Part shown: piece by piece, positions 1-10,939 of the stretch
Layout of the letters: each line of letters opens with the position of its first letter
Position numbering within the stretch: the first letter of the stretch is position 1
Assembly: GCA_026225945.1 (NCBI GenBank)
Contig: JAMJFZ010000107.1
Location: 45,560,501 to 45,624,500, forward strand
From: Cricetomys ansorgei
Taxonomy: Eukaryota > Chordata > Mammalia > Rodentia > Nesomyidae
Direction of reading: 5' to 3'
Length of the DNA: 64,000 nt
Notes under the pieces: model-generated
Told to the model about the DNA's origin: nothing
The model's input: only the letters and a program-made list of their open reading frames with translations
The model's database searches: none
Translations under genes and position numbers: made by a program

Positions 1-340
1 CCAAATGGTAAGCCCCCCATGGCCAGGTGACATTTTTTTTTTTAACTTTTAAAGAACTAAAAGTGGGTTGGTAGTTACATCCCTGCAAGTTTGAGATGCC
101 AAGGCAGGAATTTGAAATGTTACCATTTGGAAGGACTGTAAACTGAAAGACCATTTATTTCCAAACGACTAATGTATGCTGTTTCACCATTCTGTATGAA
201 GAAAAGAAGGATTCAAAGGACTTCAGCCATTTGAGAGGCCAGAACAGGATCATAAACTGAGGCTTAGCCTGGTTACAGAATGAAGTGTAAGATCAACCTG
301 TGTGGGATTTTCTATCAAAATGACAAAAGAAAGCAAGCAG
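1..340. other. Intergenic, nothing recognised
   Basis: No gene or confident repeat; one short T run near 32-44. Confidence 0.4.
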
Positions 341-445
341 GGTTGTGGTTGTGGCTCAGTGGTAGAACATTTGCCTAGCATATCTGAGGCCCTGGACTTA
401 AACCCCAGTACCTACAGATAAGTACATTTAAAAAAATTAAATGCA
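341..445 (+). repeat. ID SINE
   Basis: The tRNA-Ala/BC1-like body GTGGCTCAGTGGTAGAACAT...TTGCCTAGCA is followed by an A-rich tail. Confidence 0.75.
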
Positions 446-453
446 AGAATGCA

Positions 454-472
454 AAAAAAAAAAAAAAAAAAA
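454..472 (+). repeat. Poly(A) run
   Basis: Uninterrupted A run in the A-rich sequence just beyond the ID element. Confidence 0.7.
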
Positions 473-624
473 ATCAAATGACACGATTATAGGAAAAGAA
501 ACAATGACTTGGAAGTAGCATTGTAACATTTTCCGAAAGTTTACATGTGTGACAAGCCATAAACAAAAGAGCTTTGCAAATCAGCAGAACCATACACTAT
601 TCTCAAGAAGAAAAAAAACATGAG

Positions 625-715
625 TAAGACCTGTAATCCCAGCATTCAGGAAGCTGAGGCAGGAGGATCAGGAGTTTAGTGTACTCTGGGATACATAAAA
701 TCCTGTCATTAATCA
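625..715 (+). repeat. B1 SINE fragment
   Basis: CTGTAATCCCAGCATTCAGG and GCTGAGGCAGGAGGATCAGG mark a diverged partial B1. Confidence 0.5.
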
Positions 716-1034
716 TTGGGAATTTGAGACTTGAAGAGTATATTCCCTAGTAGGAATGGCTGGCAATATATTTATGATTTTAGTACCTTTGTAAGATTCC
801 TAGCCATGAGGGCTTTATAAACTCGCTTTCTAAGCAACATATGAGAAAGGTGTCAAACTTTTGGGTTACTGCCCACTGGCTGGGTGAGAAATACTACCAT
901 TAAATACTTTTTATTATTTTGCCATCAAATGAAAAAGAATCCATTTAGTTCTCTTATCCATTTTCTACCAGGTTTTGAATCAGTTTTTAAAGGGACGGTT
1001 ATTTATCTGTTTAGCAGTAGCCCCTTTGAAGTAG
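716..1034. other. Intergenic, nothing recognised
   Basis: Unassigned AT-rich sequence; no exon-like ORF stands out. Confidence 0.35.
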
Positions 1035-1145
1035 GAGGTCATGTTGGTAATCTCAGCACTTGGGAAGTGGAGGCAGGAGTGCCATCAGTTAGAGGCCAGT
1101 CTGTGTTCAAGGTTAGCCTGCTTATGAAATGAAACCCAATTTGGA
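1035..1145 (+). repeat. B1 SINE, diverged
   Basis: GGTAATCTCAGCACTTGGGA, then GAGGCCAGTC; it ends in an A-rich tail. Confidence 0.55.
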
Positions 1146-1579
1146 ACACCAAAAACAACAACAAAAAGTAGTCATGTGAATTGTAAATGCATTTCCTCTC
1201 CTCACAATCTGCTTAGACCTCTAAGCCCCCAGGGTTTCCTTGGCCTAGCTTCCTTGTACTTGTCAACCTGCTCCAGAGACTCAGACCCTCAGAGGAAGTG
1301 AACACAGTAAACTCTGTCCTTCCTCCCTTTTAGCACCAGGAAATGACGGATTCTGATCCTTGGTGTTCTGTCTCTGCTCCATCTTCAATCTCCAGATCCC
1401 GATAGAGAGTTGAGTGCACAGCTCAGTCTGATATCCTTCCCATTAAACATTTCCTCCTTTTAGCCTTTGGGTGTCTGAATGATTTTATACTCTGCACACG
1501 GGTCATTCTTCACAAGGAATCAAGTTCCTTAGGTCTCTCTATCTGGCATATTAGATAATAAATATTTAAGAAATATTAA
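1146..1579. other. Intergenic, nothing recognised
   Basis: No recognisable repeat or conserved reading frame. Confidence 0.35.
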
Positions 1580-1640
1580 AGGTGTGTGATGGTGTCCTTC
1601 TTTAATCCTAGTATTCTGGAGGAGGAAGCAGACACACGCA

Positions 1641-1684
<44 letters not shown>

Positions 1685-1800
1685 TTTTATGAAACAGAAT
1701 TTCTCTATGTTTCTATGTAGTTCTCAAATTTGCTCTGTAGACCAAGCTGCCCTAGAGCTCATAGATCCTCCTGCCTCTGTCTCCTGAGTGTTGAGATTGA
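1580..1800. repeat. B1 left end, (CA)n, then an opposite B1
   Basis: A + strand B1 5' end at 1580-1632 runs into a CA microsatellite at about 1634-1682. A minus-strand B1 follows at 1690-1800 (GCTCTGTAGACCAAGCTGCC). Confidence 0.55.
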
Positions 1801-1934
1801 GTTCATTCAACCTTAAAAACATTATTACTATTATTATTTTTGGAGGTGGTGAGCGTGGAACGAACCTTCTACCAATCAGCAAAAGGTTAAAACAAAATCA
1901 AAGAAGGACAAGAAAAATATTATTATTAGTTTTG

Positions 1935-2083
1935 TTTTTTTCCTTCAAGAAAGTTTTTCTGTGTAGCACTGGCTGTCCTGGATCTCACTCTGTAGACCAG
2001 GCTGGCCTTGAACTCAGAGAGATCCTCCTGCCTCTGCCTCTCCAAGTGCTCAGATTAAAGGTGTGCATCACCCCACTCCTGGC
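1935..2083 (-). repeat. B1 SINE
   Basis: TCTGTAGACCAGGCTGGCCT and CCTCCTGCCTCTGCCTCTCC; near full length. Confidence 0.8.
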
Positions 2084-2189
2084 ATTTATATTTTTAACAA
2101 AACCAAGAAATACATGTCTACCTATGCTAACTTTTTCCTGTTTTATTTTCCTTTGTCCTGTCTTGCTCATATATCCTTTTACTGCATTA

Positions 2190-2275
2190 TCTCTCTCTCT
2201 CTGTCTCTGTCTCTCTCTCTCGTCTATCTACCTATCATCTATGATCTGTCTATCAGCCATCTATCAAGCTTCCGA
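2190..2275 (+). repeat. (CT)n / (TCTA)n low-complexity tract
   Basis: TCTC repeats give way to irregular CTATCTAT units. Confidence 0.7.
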
Positions 2276-2305
2276 GGACACTAAAATTAGGTTGAGGAAT
2301 TTGAC

Positions 2306-2420
2306 CTGGCAGGGTGGCTCACAGGGGATTGTAATTCCAGCACTTGGGAAGCTAAGGCTGGGAGACTGCTGTGAGTTCAGCAGCCATGGCAATTCAAAGC
2401 AAGACCTTGTCTCATTTTAA
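2306..2420 (+). repeat. B1 SINE
   Basis: ATTCCAGCACTTGGGAAGCT and CAAGACCTTGTCTCA identify a diverged B1. Confidence 0.6.
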
Positions 2421-2504
2421 AAGTTTAAGGTACTTGTGGTGGCCAAGAATTGTCCTCGGGTTCAAGGCCAGCCTGGGCTACCTGTGGAGACTGTCTCAAA
2501 ATGG

Positions 2505-2730
2505 GGTGTACAGGGGAGGCGAGGAAAAGTGGTTCCACGGTTAAAAGCACTGGCTGCTCTTCCAGAAAACCTTGGTTGGGGTCCCAGTATCAGCAATTCG
2601 ACTTAGCCATTTTCGGCTGTGTTCCAGGAGGATCAAACACCCTCTTCCGGCTTCTGCTGGCACCAGGCACTCACGTGGTGCACAGCCATGCATGCAGACA
2701 AAGCTCCCATATATATAAATCAACTTTTTT
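2505..2730 (+). repeat. B2 SINE, first of three head to tail
   Basis: Diverged tRNA-derived head (GGTTAAAAGCACTGGCTGCT) and ACACCCTCTTCCGGCTTCTG; an A/T-rich tail follows. Confidence 0.7.
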
Positions 2731-2754
2731 TTTTTTTTTTGTAAATAAAAAGTT

Positions 2755-2915
2755 GGGGAGGGGCTGACTGCTCTTCCAGAGGTCACGAGTTCAATTCCCG
2801 GCAACCACATGGTTCACAACCATCTATAGTAGGATCAGATGTCCCTTTCTGGCAGGCTGGTGTACAAGCAGATAGAGCACTCGTATACATAAAATAAATT
2901 AAATGAAGAAAAAAA
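2755..2915 (+). repeat. B2 SINE, second of three
   Basis: CTGCTCTTCCAGAGGTCACG and GGCAACCACATGGTTCACAA, then an AAATAAATTAAA tail. Confidence 0.8.
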
Positions 2916-2917
2916 GT

Positions 2918-3052
2918 TGGGGTGGCGTTATGGCTCAATGTGTAAAGGCAGTTTCTGCCAAGCCTGATGACGGAATTTGATTCCCAGGACCTGCAACCCT
3001 GATCTCCACGCGTGATTGTCCTGCCTCCACCCAGACCACAACCCCGCGCGCG

Positions 3053-3109
<57 letters not shown>

Positions 3110-3125
3110 AAATACTTTTTAAAAA
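2918..3125 (+). repeat. B2/B3 SINE, third of three, with (CA)n
   Basis: GGCGTTATGGCTCAATGTG head and CTGATGACGG..TTCCCAGGACC body. The tail is a CA microsatellite at 3053-3105 and AAATAAATA. Confidence 0.65.
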
Positions 3126-3515
3126 AGTTTAGTAGTTGAAGAAAGTTACGATTAAGGAAGTGACACATAATGGAAAAACTCACCTCCCTTTTCTGAAATT
3201 TTAAGGATTTCCTTCAGGGAAAGAAGCAGGGGCAACGGAGACCAAGGATTTCTGTTTTCAGTTCAGTCGCCCAGGGTCTCTCCTTCACAGCATCAGGTAA
3301 ATGTGTCATTTTGAATCAGACTCATATCGTTAATCTCCAGGATCATGATGACTGGTCCAGAAAGAGCCTCAGACCCTGAGTTAGTCAGGCTGATTTCCTG
3401 ACCCACCTCCAGGGCTGTTTACTCAGTACCCTGGCAGGGTAGGTTAATTTACATTTCTAAAGAGTTTCGAGAAAATTCTGTAAAACCCTGACCTTGGGGG
3501 TTGAATCTCTATCTT
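3126..3515. other. Intergenic, nothing recognised
   Basis: Unassigned sequence without a recognisable element. Confidence 0.35.
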
Positions 3516-3519
3516 AGTC

Positions 3520-3660
3520 AGAAAGGGCTAGCGCACGCCCATAACTCCTGAATAGGGGAGGTTGAGGCCGGAGGATTGCTGCAAATTTGAATTGAGCCAA
3601 GGCTTATGAAGTGAGTTCCAGGTCAGCTTGGACCACAGAGATTCTTAAAACAAAGAAAGC
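3520..3660 (+). repeat. B1 SINE, old
   Basis: GGAGGTTGAGGCCGGAGGAT and GTGAGTTCCAGGTCAGCTTG are diverged B1 landmarks. Confidence 0.55.
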
Positions 3661-3741
3661 AATGCTACTCATTCTTCCACCATGGAATTTTATTAAGCAA
3701 TAAAAACAACAACAACAAAAATCCAAAACAAAACAACTGTT

Positions 3742-3800
3742 CGCGTTTGGTGGCACAAACCTTTAATCCTAGCACTCAGGAGGCAGAGGCTATTGTGTAT
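3742..3800 (+). repeat. B1 SINE 5' fragment
   Basis: TTTAATCCTAGCACTCAGGA then GGCAGAGGC, after which homology stops abruptly. Confidence 0.65.
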
Positions 3801-4615
3801 GGGGCCAGGAATCCGGAAAGAAGCCCACGAGAGAGAAAAAAGACTTTAAGAGAGGGATATATGACAGAGAACTTGGGATGTAAAAGTGGAAATTGGAAGA
3901 CCACGGGGTTTAATGGAGGAGTGCCCCAAGGAGATGGAGTAGAGGAAGGGGCCAGGGTCAACTAAAACTAAATATATATTTATAAATGCCATAAGAAAAC
4001 TGCAACTTTGTAAGGTAATTAAAAATAAATTAAAAAAATAAATAAAACGAAAGTACTTTTAAAATGGAGTCTCCTGTATATAGCTGCAATTTATAAGAAG
4101 GCAAACCATTAAACAAACACCCAGTATCCTTAGCCCTAACATCTTATCTTAAACTGCTAAATATTTTTTAACAGAGAATAATTGCTCACTCTGCTGTGGG
4201 TCTCCAGAACGCTGCAGGAAGGGTCACAGCCCTAATTGCCTTAGGGCTTGGTCCCAGATAGGAGGTGAGGGGACATGCCCAGCCGGTCTTCCGACTGCAT
4301 CTGGGCCCGGTTTCCCAATCCTTGCTACGGAAAAGAGAGAGGTTTTATTTATTATTTATCTTTTAAAGCAGCTGATATGACAACCAGCAAATCCTGCTAT
4401 CGGTCTCCCTGATTTTCCAGAAAAGGTTCCACCCTAGTCTCTCAGAGCCCTATTTATCTCTAGAGAACCTGCACACCCATGCTCTCTCCCTGAACGGAAT
4501 TCTCAGACTCCCTCAGATAAAGCACCTTCACTCCTTTGTATTCCTTTAGTCTGGAGAGGGATATTATTATTTTATATTTCTAGCCAATCCCTTCTCTTCT
4601 AAGCCCTGGGGAAAC
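3801..4615. other. Intergenic, nothing recognised
   Basis: An A-rich tail-like stretch at about 3965-4060 suggests an old retroposon end, otherwise unassigned. Confidence 0.3.
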
Positions 4616-4619
4616 AATT

Positions 4620-4725
4620 TTTTTTTTTTTCCTGCCTGAGCCTCTCTTTGTAGCAAAGGCTCCCCATCCTCTTGTGGATCTCCTATCTCAGCCTCCAAAG
4701 TGCTGAGGTTACAGTCATCCAAATC
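4620..4725 (-). repeat. B1-like SINE, ancient
   Basis: T-run followed by CTATCTCAGCCTCCAAAGTG, a diverged B1 reverse complement. Confidence 0.45.
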
Positions 4726-4984
4726 TCACCGCTCCTTTATCCTTCATAGCACAGTAAATTACTCGTTTTGGATAGGACACCCTACTTTATGACCAACTCA
4801 AAGGATAAACACCGACCAAGCACAGTCCTCAGGTTCTGAAGACTTTTACAGCTGAGCTTAGTCTTAAATTAAATTAAATGCTTAATTATTGAAAATTAAA
4901 TGTTGTGACCCAACTATAAAAATGGTAAATCTTGTGTGCTAGTTATATATTCTTTTTTTTTCTTGTTTTCTTTTCTTTTTGCTT

Positions 4985-5125
4985 CTTTCTGTCTTTTTTT
5001 TTTTTTTTTTTTTTTTTTTGAGATAGGCTTTTGCTATGTATTGTAGGCTGGCCTCAAACTTCTGGCAATCCTCCTGCCTCAGCTTCCCTAGTGCTGGAAA
5101 CTACAGGCGTGCAGTACTGTGTCCT
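4985..5125 (-). repeat. B1 SINE with long T tract
   Basis: A T run at about 4997-5019, then GGCTGGCCTCAAACTTCTGG and CCTGCCTCAGCTTCCCTAGT. Confidence 0.75.
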
Positions 5126-5194
5126 GAAATGGAGGGTTGGCTTCTATCTGAGTCATTTTCTCTAAATTTGTTCTGCTTATTAGAACAAGAGTGT

Positions 5195-5432
5195 AGGGAC
5201 AGGAAAGATAGCTCTGCAGTAACAGTGCTTACAGCTCTTGCAAAGGATCAGAGTTTAATTCACAGTAATTCATGTCAGGTGGCTCACAACTTCCAGTTAC
5301 TCCAGGGAACTGATTCCCCCTTGTGGTCTCCAAAGACACCTGCGCCTACATGCACATAACTTCTCTCTGCCACACAAACATACACACACACACACACACA
5401 CATAACATACACACGCACACAAACACACAAGC
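5195..5432 (+). repeat. B2/B3 SINE with (CA)n tail
   Basis: GGGACAGGAAAGATAGCTCT head, TCAGGTGGCTCACAACTTCC body, CA-rich tail. Confidence 0.65.
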
Positions 5433-5439
5433 TCTCACT

Positions 5440-5572
5440 ATATAACCATGATTGGTGGGAAACTTCCTACGCAGACAAGTCTAGTCTCAAACTTAGAGAT
5501 TTACTTACTTCTTGCTACAAGTACTGGGTTTAAAGTTGAAAGGCATTCACCACCACAACCAGCCAAAATATC
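5440..5572 (-). repeat. B1 SINE, old
   Basis: TCTAGTCTCAAACTTAGAGA, then AAGTACTGGGTTTAAAGTTG. Confidence 0.5.
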
Positions 5573-5724
5573 AATAAACAAATTACCTGGAAAAAAAAAA
5601 AAAAGCAGGTGTTTAGCTTTCATGAGCACCTTCACATCTGTTTGTTTTTCCTATCTGTAAGAGCCCAGAAAGTACTTTTCCTGTACCCTTTAAAAAGCTT
5701 GGCATTTAAGAATGGGATATTTTG

Positions 5725-5905
5725 GCCATTGGAATGACTCAGCAAGCAAAGACTGTATCATCTCAGCTTGTTTCCCAGACCTTGCATGAGCTGCAAGGAA
5801 AGAACCAACTCCACAGAGTTCTCCTCTGACCTCCACTTGTGTATATGACATACACGTTCACGAAGACATGTCACACACACACAAGAATAATAAATTAACT
5901 TAAAA
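5725..5905 (+). repeat. B3 SINE
   Basis: GGAATGACTCAGCAAGCAAA head, TTCTCCTCTGACCTCCAC body and AATAATAAATTAA tail. Confidence 0.6.
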
Positions 5906-5944
5906 AAGAACAAAACATATATGGCTGACCAAAAAGGTATGTCA

Positions 5945-6495
5945 GTTGCTCTATTAGTTAGAGTTCTCTAGAGCAACAGGATTTATAGAATGAAGCGCTC
6001 TATGTATAGAAAGGGGATTTATTAGACTGATTTACAGGCTGTGGTCCAGCTGATCCCACAATGGTTAGCTGTGAACAGGAGTCCAAGGATCCAGTAGTTC
6101 TTTAGTCCACGAGGCCAGATGTCTCAGCTGGTCTTCAGTATGTGCTGGAATCCCAGAGAAGTAGGCTCTAATGCCAGTAAAGGAATGGACTTGCTGGCAA
6201 GGCAAGGGAAAGCAGGCAAAGAGCAAGAGCGTCCTTCTCCCTTAGCTAGGCTTCCAGCAGAAACTGTGACCCAGATTAGAAGTGAGTTTTCCCAGCTTAG
6301 AAAACCTTGATTAAAAGTATGTCTTCCCCCTCCAAAAAAAAAAAAAGTGTGTCTCCCTGACTCAAAAATCTGGGTTAGAAATGAATCTTTCTATGTCAAA
6401 TTAAGCAAAATTCCCTCACAGATGTGCCCCTCCATTTCTGAGTGTTAATTAATTCCAGATGTAGTCAAGTTCACAACCAAGAATCCCTATGACAG
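5945..6495 (-). mobile_element. Solo LTR, rodent MaLR (ERVL) type
   Basis: Read on the minus strand it begins TGTCATAGGGATTCTTGGTT and ends near TAACTAATAGAG, matching the TGGTTAATCTTGGTTGTCAA..TAACTA pattern of rodent MaLR LTRs. I see no internal retroviral genes beside it. Confidence 0.6.
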
Positions 6496-6554
6496 TTGCC
6501 TTTGTGAGTCAGTGATGCTCATATAACTACACTTGGCACACTCATTGTGCTTCT

Positions 6555-6690
6555 ATTTTGTTTACGTGTTTTGAAGTGAGTCTCACGTAGTCCAGGCTGG
6601 CCTTGAACTTGCTGTGCTGCTGAGGCTGGTGTGTAATTCCTGATTCTCCTGTTTGTATCTCCAGGTGCTGCGGTGAATGCCTCCAGTCAG
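6555..6690 (-). repeat. B1 SINE, old
   Basis: GTCCAGGCTGGCCTTGAACT is the key match. Confidence 0.6.
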
Positions 6691-7520
6691 CCGGTTATCA
6701 GTGCAGTGAGACTCAGGACCCTAGAGCACTCTGAAAAGACAACAGGAAACATTATTAGAAGGCATCGTCCAAACTACTGGATTTGAGGGAAAATTCAGTT
6801 TAGTGAAGCTATTTTACTAACTGGTTCTATGTCAGCAACTTCAATTTGAATAGAATTTTTTTTTTCTCCTTGTAAAAATAAGTTCTTCTTTGTTTCTGTT
6901 TTATAAAATCTTGGTGATAGTCTCACAGAATTGAATGGAGCTGGGGTGATTTATGAGGTTCAGGGCCACTGAAAACGGAGAATTCAGTATTGTACTTTCA
7001 CAGTCCCTGTTGAAGGAATAAACAAGCAAAGGTGGGCAGGAGGTAAACAGAAACAAAAAAATCAGACATCTTCTCTCTAAGTCCAACGAGGTAAATCTAA
7101 CCTCAGATCGGCCTAGAATATTATTCCAAAATAGTGTGAACAAACAAACACATTTTTCCTAACACCCTAATTCTGTTACTAAATTTTACACAGCCTGTAA
7201 ACAGCTCAGTCTGGGGACAATCTGTCTGACAGAGAAAATCCAGAGTAATAAAGGATTTTTTTTTTTCTTTTTGTATTCTTGTTAAAATGGTAAGGTGAGT
7301 GTTAGGGGAGCACAGTGATAGTTAGCTGTCAGGACTCTGATAAAGGTCAAGTTATGCCAGGGAAAAAGAGAGTACCAAGACAGAAAATACTGAGATGAAA
7401 AGAGTGATGGATAGTAAAATTTAACCAGCTACTCACTGAGTTTAATGGGGGGGGGACTCATTAGGTGAAAGCTGATTATTTATTAGTAATGAAACATCGG
7501 TAATCATGAAATCCGATAGA
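6691..7520. other. Intergenic, nothing recognised
   Basis: About 0.8 kb of AT-rich unassigned sequence; the minus-strand ORF at 6901-7143 has no recognisable motif. Confidence 0.35.
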
Positions 7521-7524
7521 AGGC

Positions 7525-7665
7525 GGGTAAGACCACCTATAGTCTCAGCACTTAGAGGCTGAGAGAGCAGAGGATAGCCAAAGGTTTGAGGCCAACTTAG
7601 GCTACAGAGTGAGAGCCTGTCTCAAAACAAAACAAAATGAAAACAAAACAAAACCCCACCTTTAT
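7525..7665 (+). repeat. B1 SINE
   Basis: CTATAGTCTCAGCACTTAGA and GAGAGCCTGTCTCAAAACAA. Confidence 0.65.
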
Positions 7666-7737
7666 CTGTCACTTTAAGCTAGCCAACACGTCTTAGGTTC
7701 TTCATATTCTAAAATCTTTCTTTTGTTGTTGTTGTTG

Positions 7738-7883
7738 TTGTTTTTTTAAGACAGGGTTTCTCTGTTGTAACTCTGGCTGTCCTGGAACTCACTCTGTAGA
7801 CCAGGCTGGCCTCAAACTCACAGAGATCCACCTGCCTCTGCCTCCTGGATTAAAGGTGTTAGCCACCACTGCCCAGCAGATTC
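7738..7883 (-). repeat. B1 SINE, TTGTAAC subtype
   Basis: Near full length; carries TCTCTGTTGTAACTCTGGCT and TCTGTAGACCAGGCTGGCCT. Confidence 0.88.
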
Positions 7884-9970
7884 TAAAATCTTAAAAATAG
7901 TTCTGTCCCTTTCCTATTATATTCCTCCAAAAAGTTATTTTTTTTCATTTTAATGGGTTTATTTTCTACAAAAGGATAGGAAAAAAATTATGTTCATCAT
8001 TGAGGATCGACACACAACTCAGTAGGAGCTCTACACAAATGTGGGCCATTTGTAAGATGAGATGGCGTGGAGAGGAGACAGAACAATACAAAGCATTATT
8101 CTGAGTGACCTCCAGCTCTTCATTCTAACACCCAAATTGAGGATGCACAGCCATTTCTACACATTATGACTGTGAGAGAGCTCAAATGTGACTCAGTTTA
8201 TCAGTTCCTTCGTACAGGGCATGCAGAGCAAGAGGCTATTTATATTCAGCCAGTGTTTGGAGGCTCCACTCGACATCAAATGGACACTGAAGGTGGTCAG
8301 TGCTGCTGCTGAGGCCTGTTTCTTAGTCCTGGGCTCCTGGGTTCTGGGCTTCTCTTGATTCTCAATTACAAGCTTGTCAGTCAAATACAGTTGGCCAATA
8401 CTGATATCTGTCTGCAGAATATATCAAAGTCTCTTTTGGCTTTATTGACTAGAGCTGCCATTTCTACAGGCCCCTTTGCATTCTTATTTTCTCAGAAAGC
8501 AACTTGTACCCTGCTGGCAGCATGCATGATGCAATTGTAGGCGCTGAAATGCTTGTTCTGGTTCAACAGCACCTGCTACATGGCAGCTGGAGGCTGCCAT
8601 GTTGGAAACAAAGAACTAACAAACGAGTGGATCCTCTTCATGGAGATCCTAGCTTAACTGAACCCAAATGCCAAGAGATGGTGCTCAGCTAGGCTCCTAA
8701 CCTGGGGAGCCTGGGAGTCCCACCCCAGGAGGAAGGTAGCAGGTTCCAGCCATTCAAAGGTGGATACCTCTTGAAGATAAAGATGTGGTAGGATGAATTG
8801 GGACAAACACAGATAGATTATAACTGTCAATCACACTTCACATGTGAATATAAATAGAAAAGTCCCTTCATATTATTAAATATTCATGTCTGCATTGTTT
8901 CTGTTAGTGTCAATGCTAAATTAAGTGCTTGGTTTTGATCTCCTCTGACCATTATGACATTAACACCCAATATCGAAAAGCCCAGTTGGAATAATTTGCT
9001 TCTGACTTCATCAGAAGAAGAAGGTAGAATCCATGGATTTGGTGACAAGTTTTAGCTATTACTTTAGTGGAAGAAAAAGAAATAGTACTATTTCCTGCTA
9101 ACTATCTTATTCCAGTCCCAAACCTGGTCATCCTATCCTAACTATAAACTTCATGGAGGAGGCAGCAGCAGCATCTACCTACAATTTACCTATTCTTCCA
9201 TGGGAAATGAAAACCTTCCTATCTTCAGCTATTTTTTTGCTTCTGTTGTTACCTGATTTTTGTCTTGGGGAGACAGAAACAAAGAGTATCTATTCATTAC
9301 AGACTGCTTTGAAAATGGACCAAAGACACACTCTACCCAGGGCTAGCTGAGTGACCAAGTGAGTTCACTGGGGTTACTTATTAGAAGCATGGGTAAGGAA
9401 TTACTTACAGGGTTGTGGTTGAATTAAAAACATCACGAAAATGTGAGTGTCTACTAAAGCTGCATCCCTGAAGCTTCCTCCACAACTCTGAGGTAGCTTG
9501 GCTGGCCGAAAGTCTCTTCTCAGCAATTGTTACTGCTTCAGTAGCCTTGGGAGCTGGGGTGGGGTGGAGGTGAGGGTGGGGCTTTTGAATCCTGTAGCTT
9601 TCTGAGGAACTGGGCCTTGCAAATTGCAGGAGTTTGCTGAGCCTGGCTGGTGAGTCCCATGGGTTTCTCTGCTCTCCCCAGGAAGAAATATTTCAATTTG
9701 GAAGGATGGATGCATCATAGTTCCTACAATAGAATTGAACCGACTGGGCAAGCATTACTCAACAGCAGTTTATTTGATTGGCAGTTTTAGAGGACATGAA
9801 ATCCAGTATCATGGAGCCAGTACTTGGTGAGGACTTTGTACCATCTCTTCCACCCTTACCCAAAACCTACTGCTGAGGCTTTTCAAGAGGTTCATGTCCC
9901 AGTAAGCTAGTTTTCACTGAAAGGCTTGATTCTACCCTCTATGTGTCCCCCTTCCTTTGACTTTTTGTTT
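7884..9970. other. Largely unique intergenic block
   Basis: About 2.1 kb without confident repeats. Short frames at 8193-8692 and 9153-9350 show no family match. I see no supported exon. Confidence 0.35.
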
Positions 9971-9974
9971 CTAA

Positions 9975-10205
9975 ATTATTTTTAGGTTGATTTATTTTAT
10001 TTCCTGTGTATGAGTGTTTTGCCTGCATGTTTCTAAGTACACCATGTGGATGCCTGGGTGCTTGTGGAGGTCATAAGAGGGTGTCTGATGCCCTGGAACT
10101 GGAGTTACAGACTGGTGTGAGCTACCATGTGGGTGCTGGCAACTGAACCCTGGCTGTCTGCAAGAGCAGCATGTGCATTTAACCACTGAGCCATCTCTCC
10201 AGCTC
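9975..10205 (-). repeat. B2/B3 SINE
   Basis: Ends CACTGAGCCATCTCTCCAGC (reverse of the B2 A-box head). It abuts the truncated end of the neighbouring L1. Confidence 0.8.
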
Positions 10206-10242
10206 CTGAATCCATTTTTAAAAAATTATATTTATTTATTTG

Positions 10243-10830
10243 CTGAGAAGAAGCAGCTTTTGTGTCTGGGTGAAATATTCTGTAAATACTTGATAGGTCC
10301 ATTCGGTTTATGACATCAGTTAGCATCAGCATTTCTCTTTAGTTTTTGTCTGGACTACTTGTCTATTAGTGAGAATGCGGTACTGAAGTCTCCTCCTGTC
10401 AGTGTATGAAGGTCAATGGCTGATTTAAGATCATTAAAGTGTTGTTTCTTTTACAAACTAGGGTGCTCTTGTGTTTGAAGCATAGATCTTAAAAATTGCA
10501 GTGTTCTCTTAGTGAATTTTTCCTTTGATGACTATGTAGCATCCTTCCCTATCTCTTTTGATTAGTTTTGGATTGAAGTTTATTTTGTCAGATATTAAAA
10601 TAGCTATACCAGCTTGCTTCTTAGGTCCATTTACTTGGAGTATCTTTTCCAACCTTTTATCCTGAAGTAATGCCTATCTTTGATGTTAAAGCATGTTTCT
10701 TGGTTGCAGCAGAAGAATGGATCCTGTTTTTGCAGTCATTTTGTCAGTCTGTGTCTTTTTATTGGGGAATTGAGACCATTGATGTTGAGAGATATCAGGG
10801 AGCAGTGTTTGTCGATTCCTGTTATTTTGT
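10243..10830 (-). pseudogene. L1 ORF2 N-terminal endonuclease fragment
   Basis: Recognisable by ISLNINGLNSPIKRHRLT just after ORF1 and by MDLSSIYRIFHPDTKAA near the truncated end, both endonuclease-domain motifs. There is a stop at 10736-10738, others follow, and all reverse transcriptase is absent. Confidence 0.8.
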
Positions 10831-10939
10831 CATGTAGTGTTTGAGTGTGTGTTTCTCCTCTTCTGATTTGTTGGTCTGGGATTATTTATTCCTTATATTT
10901 TCTTAGGTGCCATTAACTTCTTTAGGTTGGAGTTTTCCT

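Noticed and set aside
1788..2420. 210-codon + strand ORF
   Set aside because: It runs across an antisense B1, a CT/TCTA repeat and a sense B1; the frame is an accident of repeats.
3053..3105. Regular short repeats that could suggest a CRISPR array
   Set aside because: This and similar tracts are dinucleotide microsatellites in a mammalian genome, with no repeat-spacer structure.
8193..8692. Possible old processed pseudogene (overlapping short frames on both strands)
   Set aside because: I could not match any parent gene in any frame, and there is no clear poly(A) tail or target duplication.
9153..9350. 65-codon ORF with a signal-peptide-like stretch (FLSSAIFLLLLLPDF)
   Set aside because: Very short, no homology recognised, no splice context; a hydrophobic run alone is not enough.
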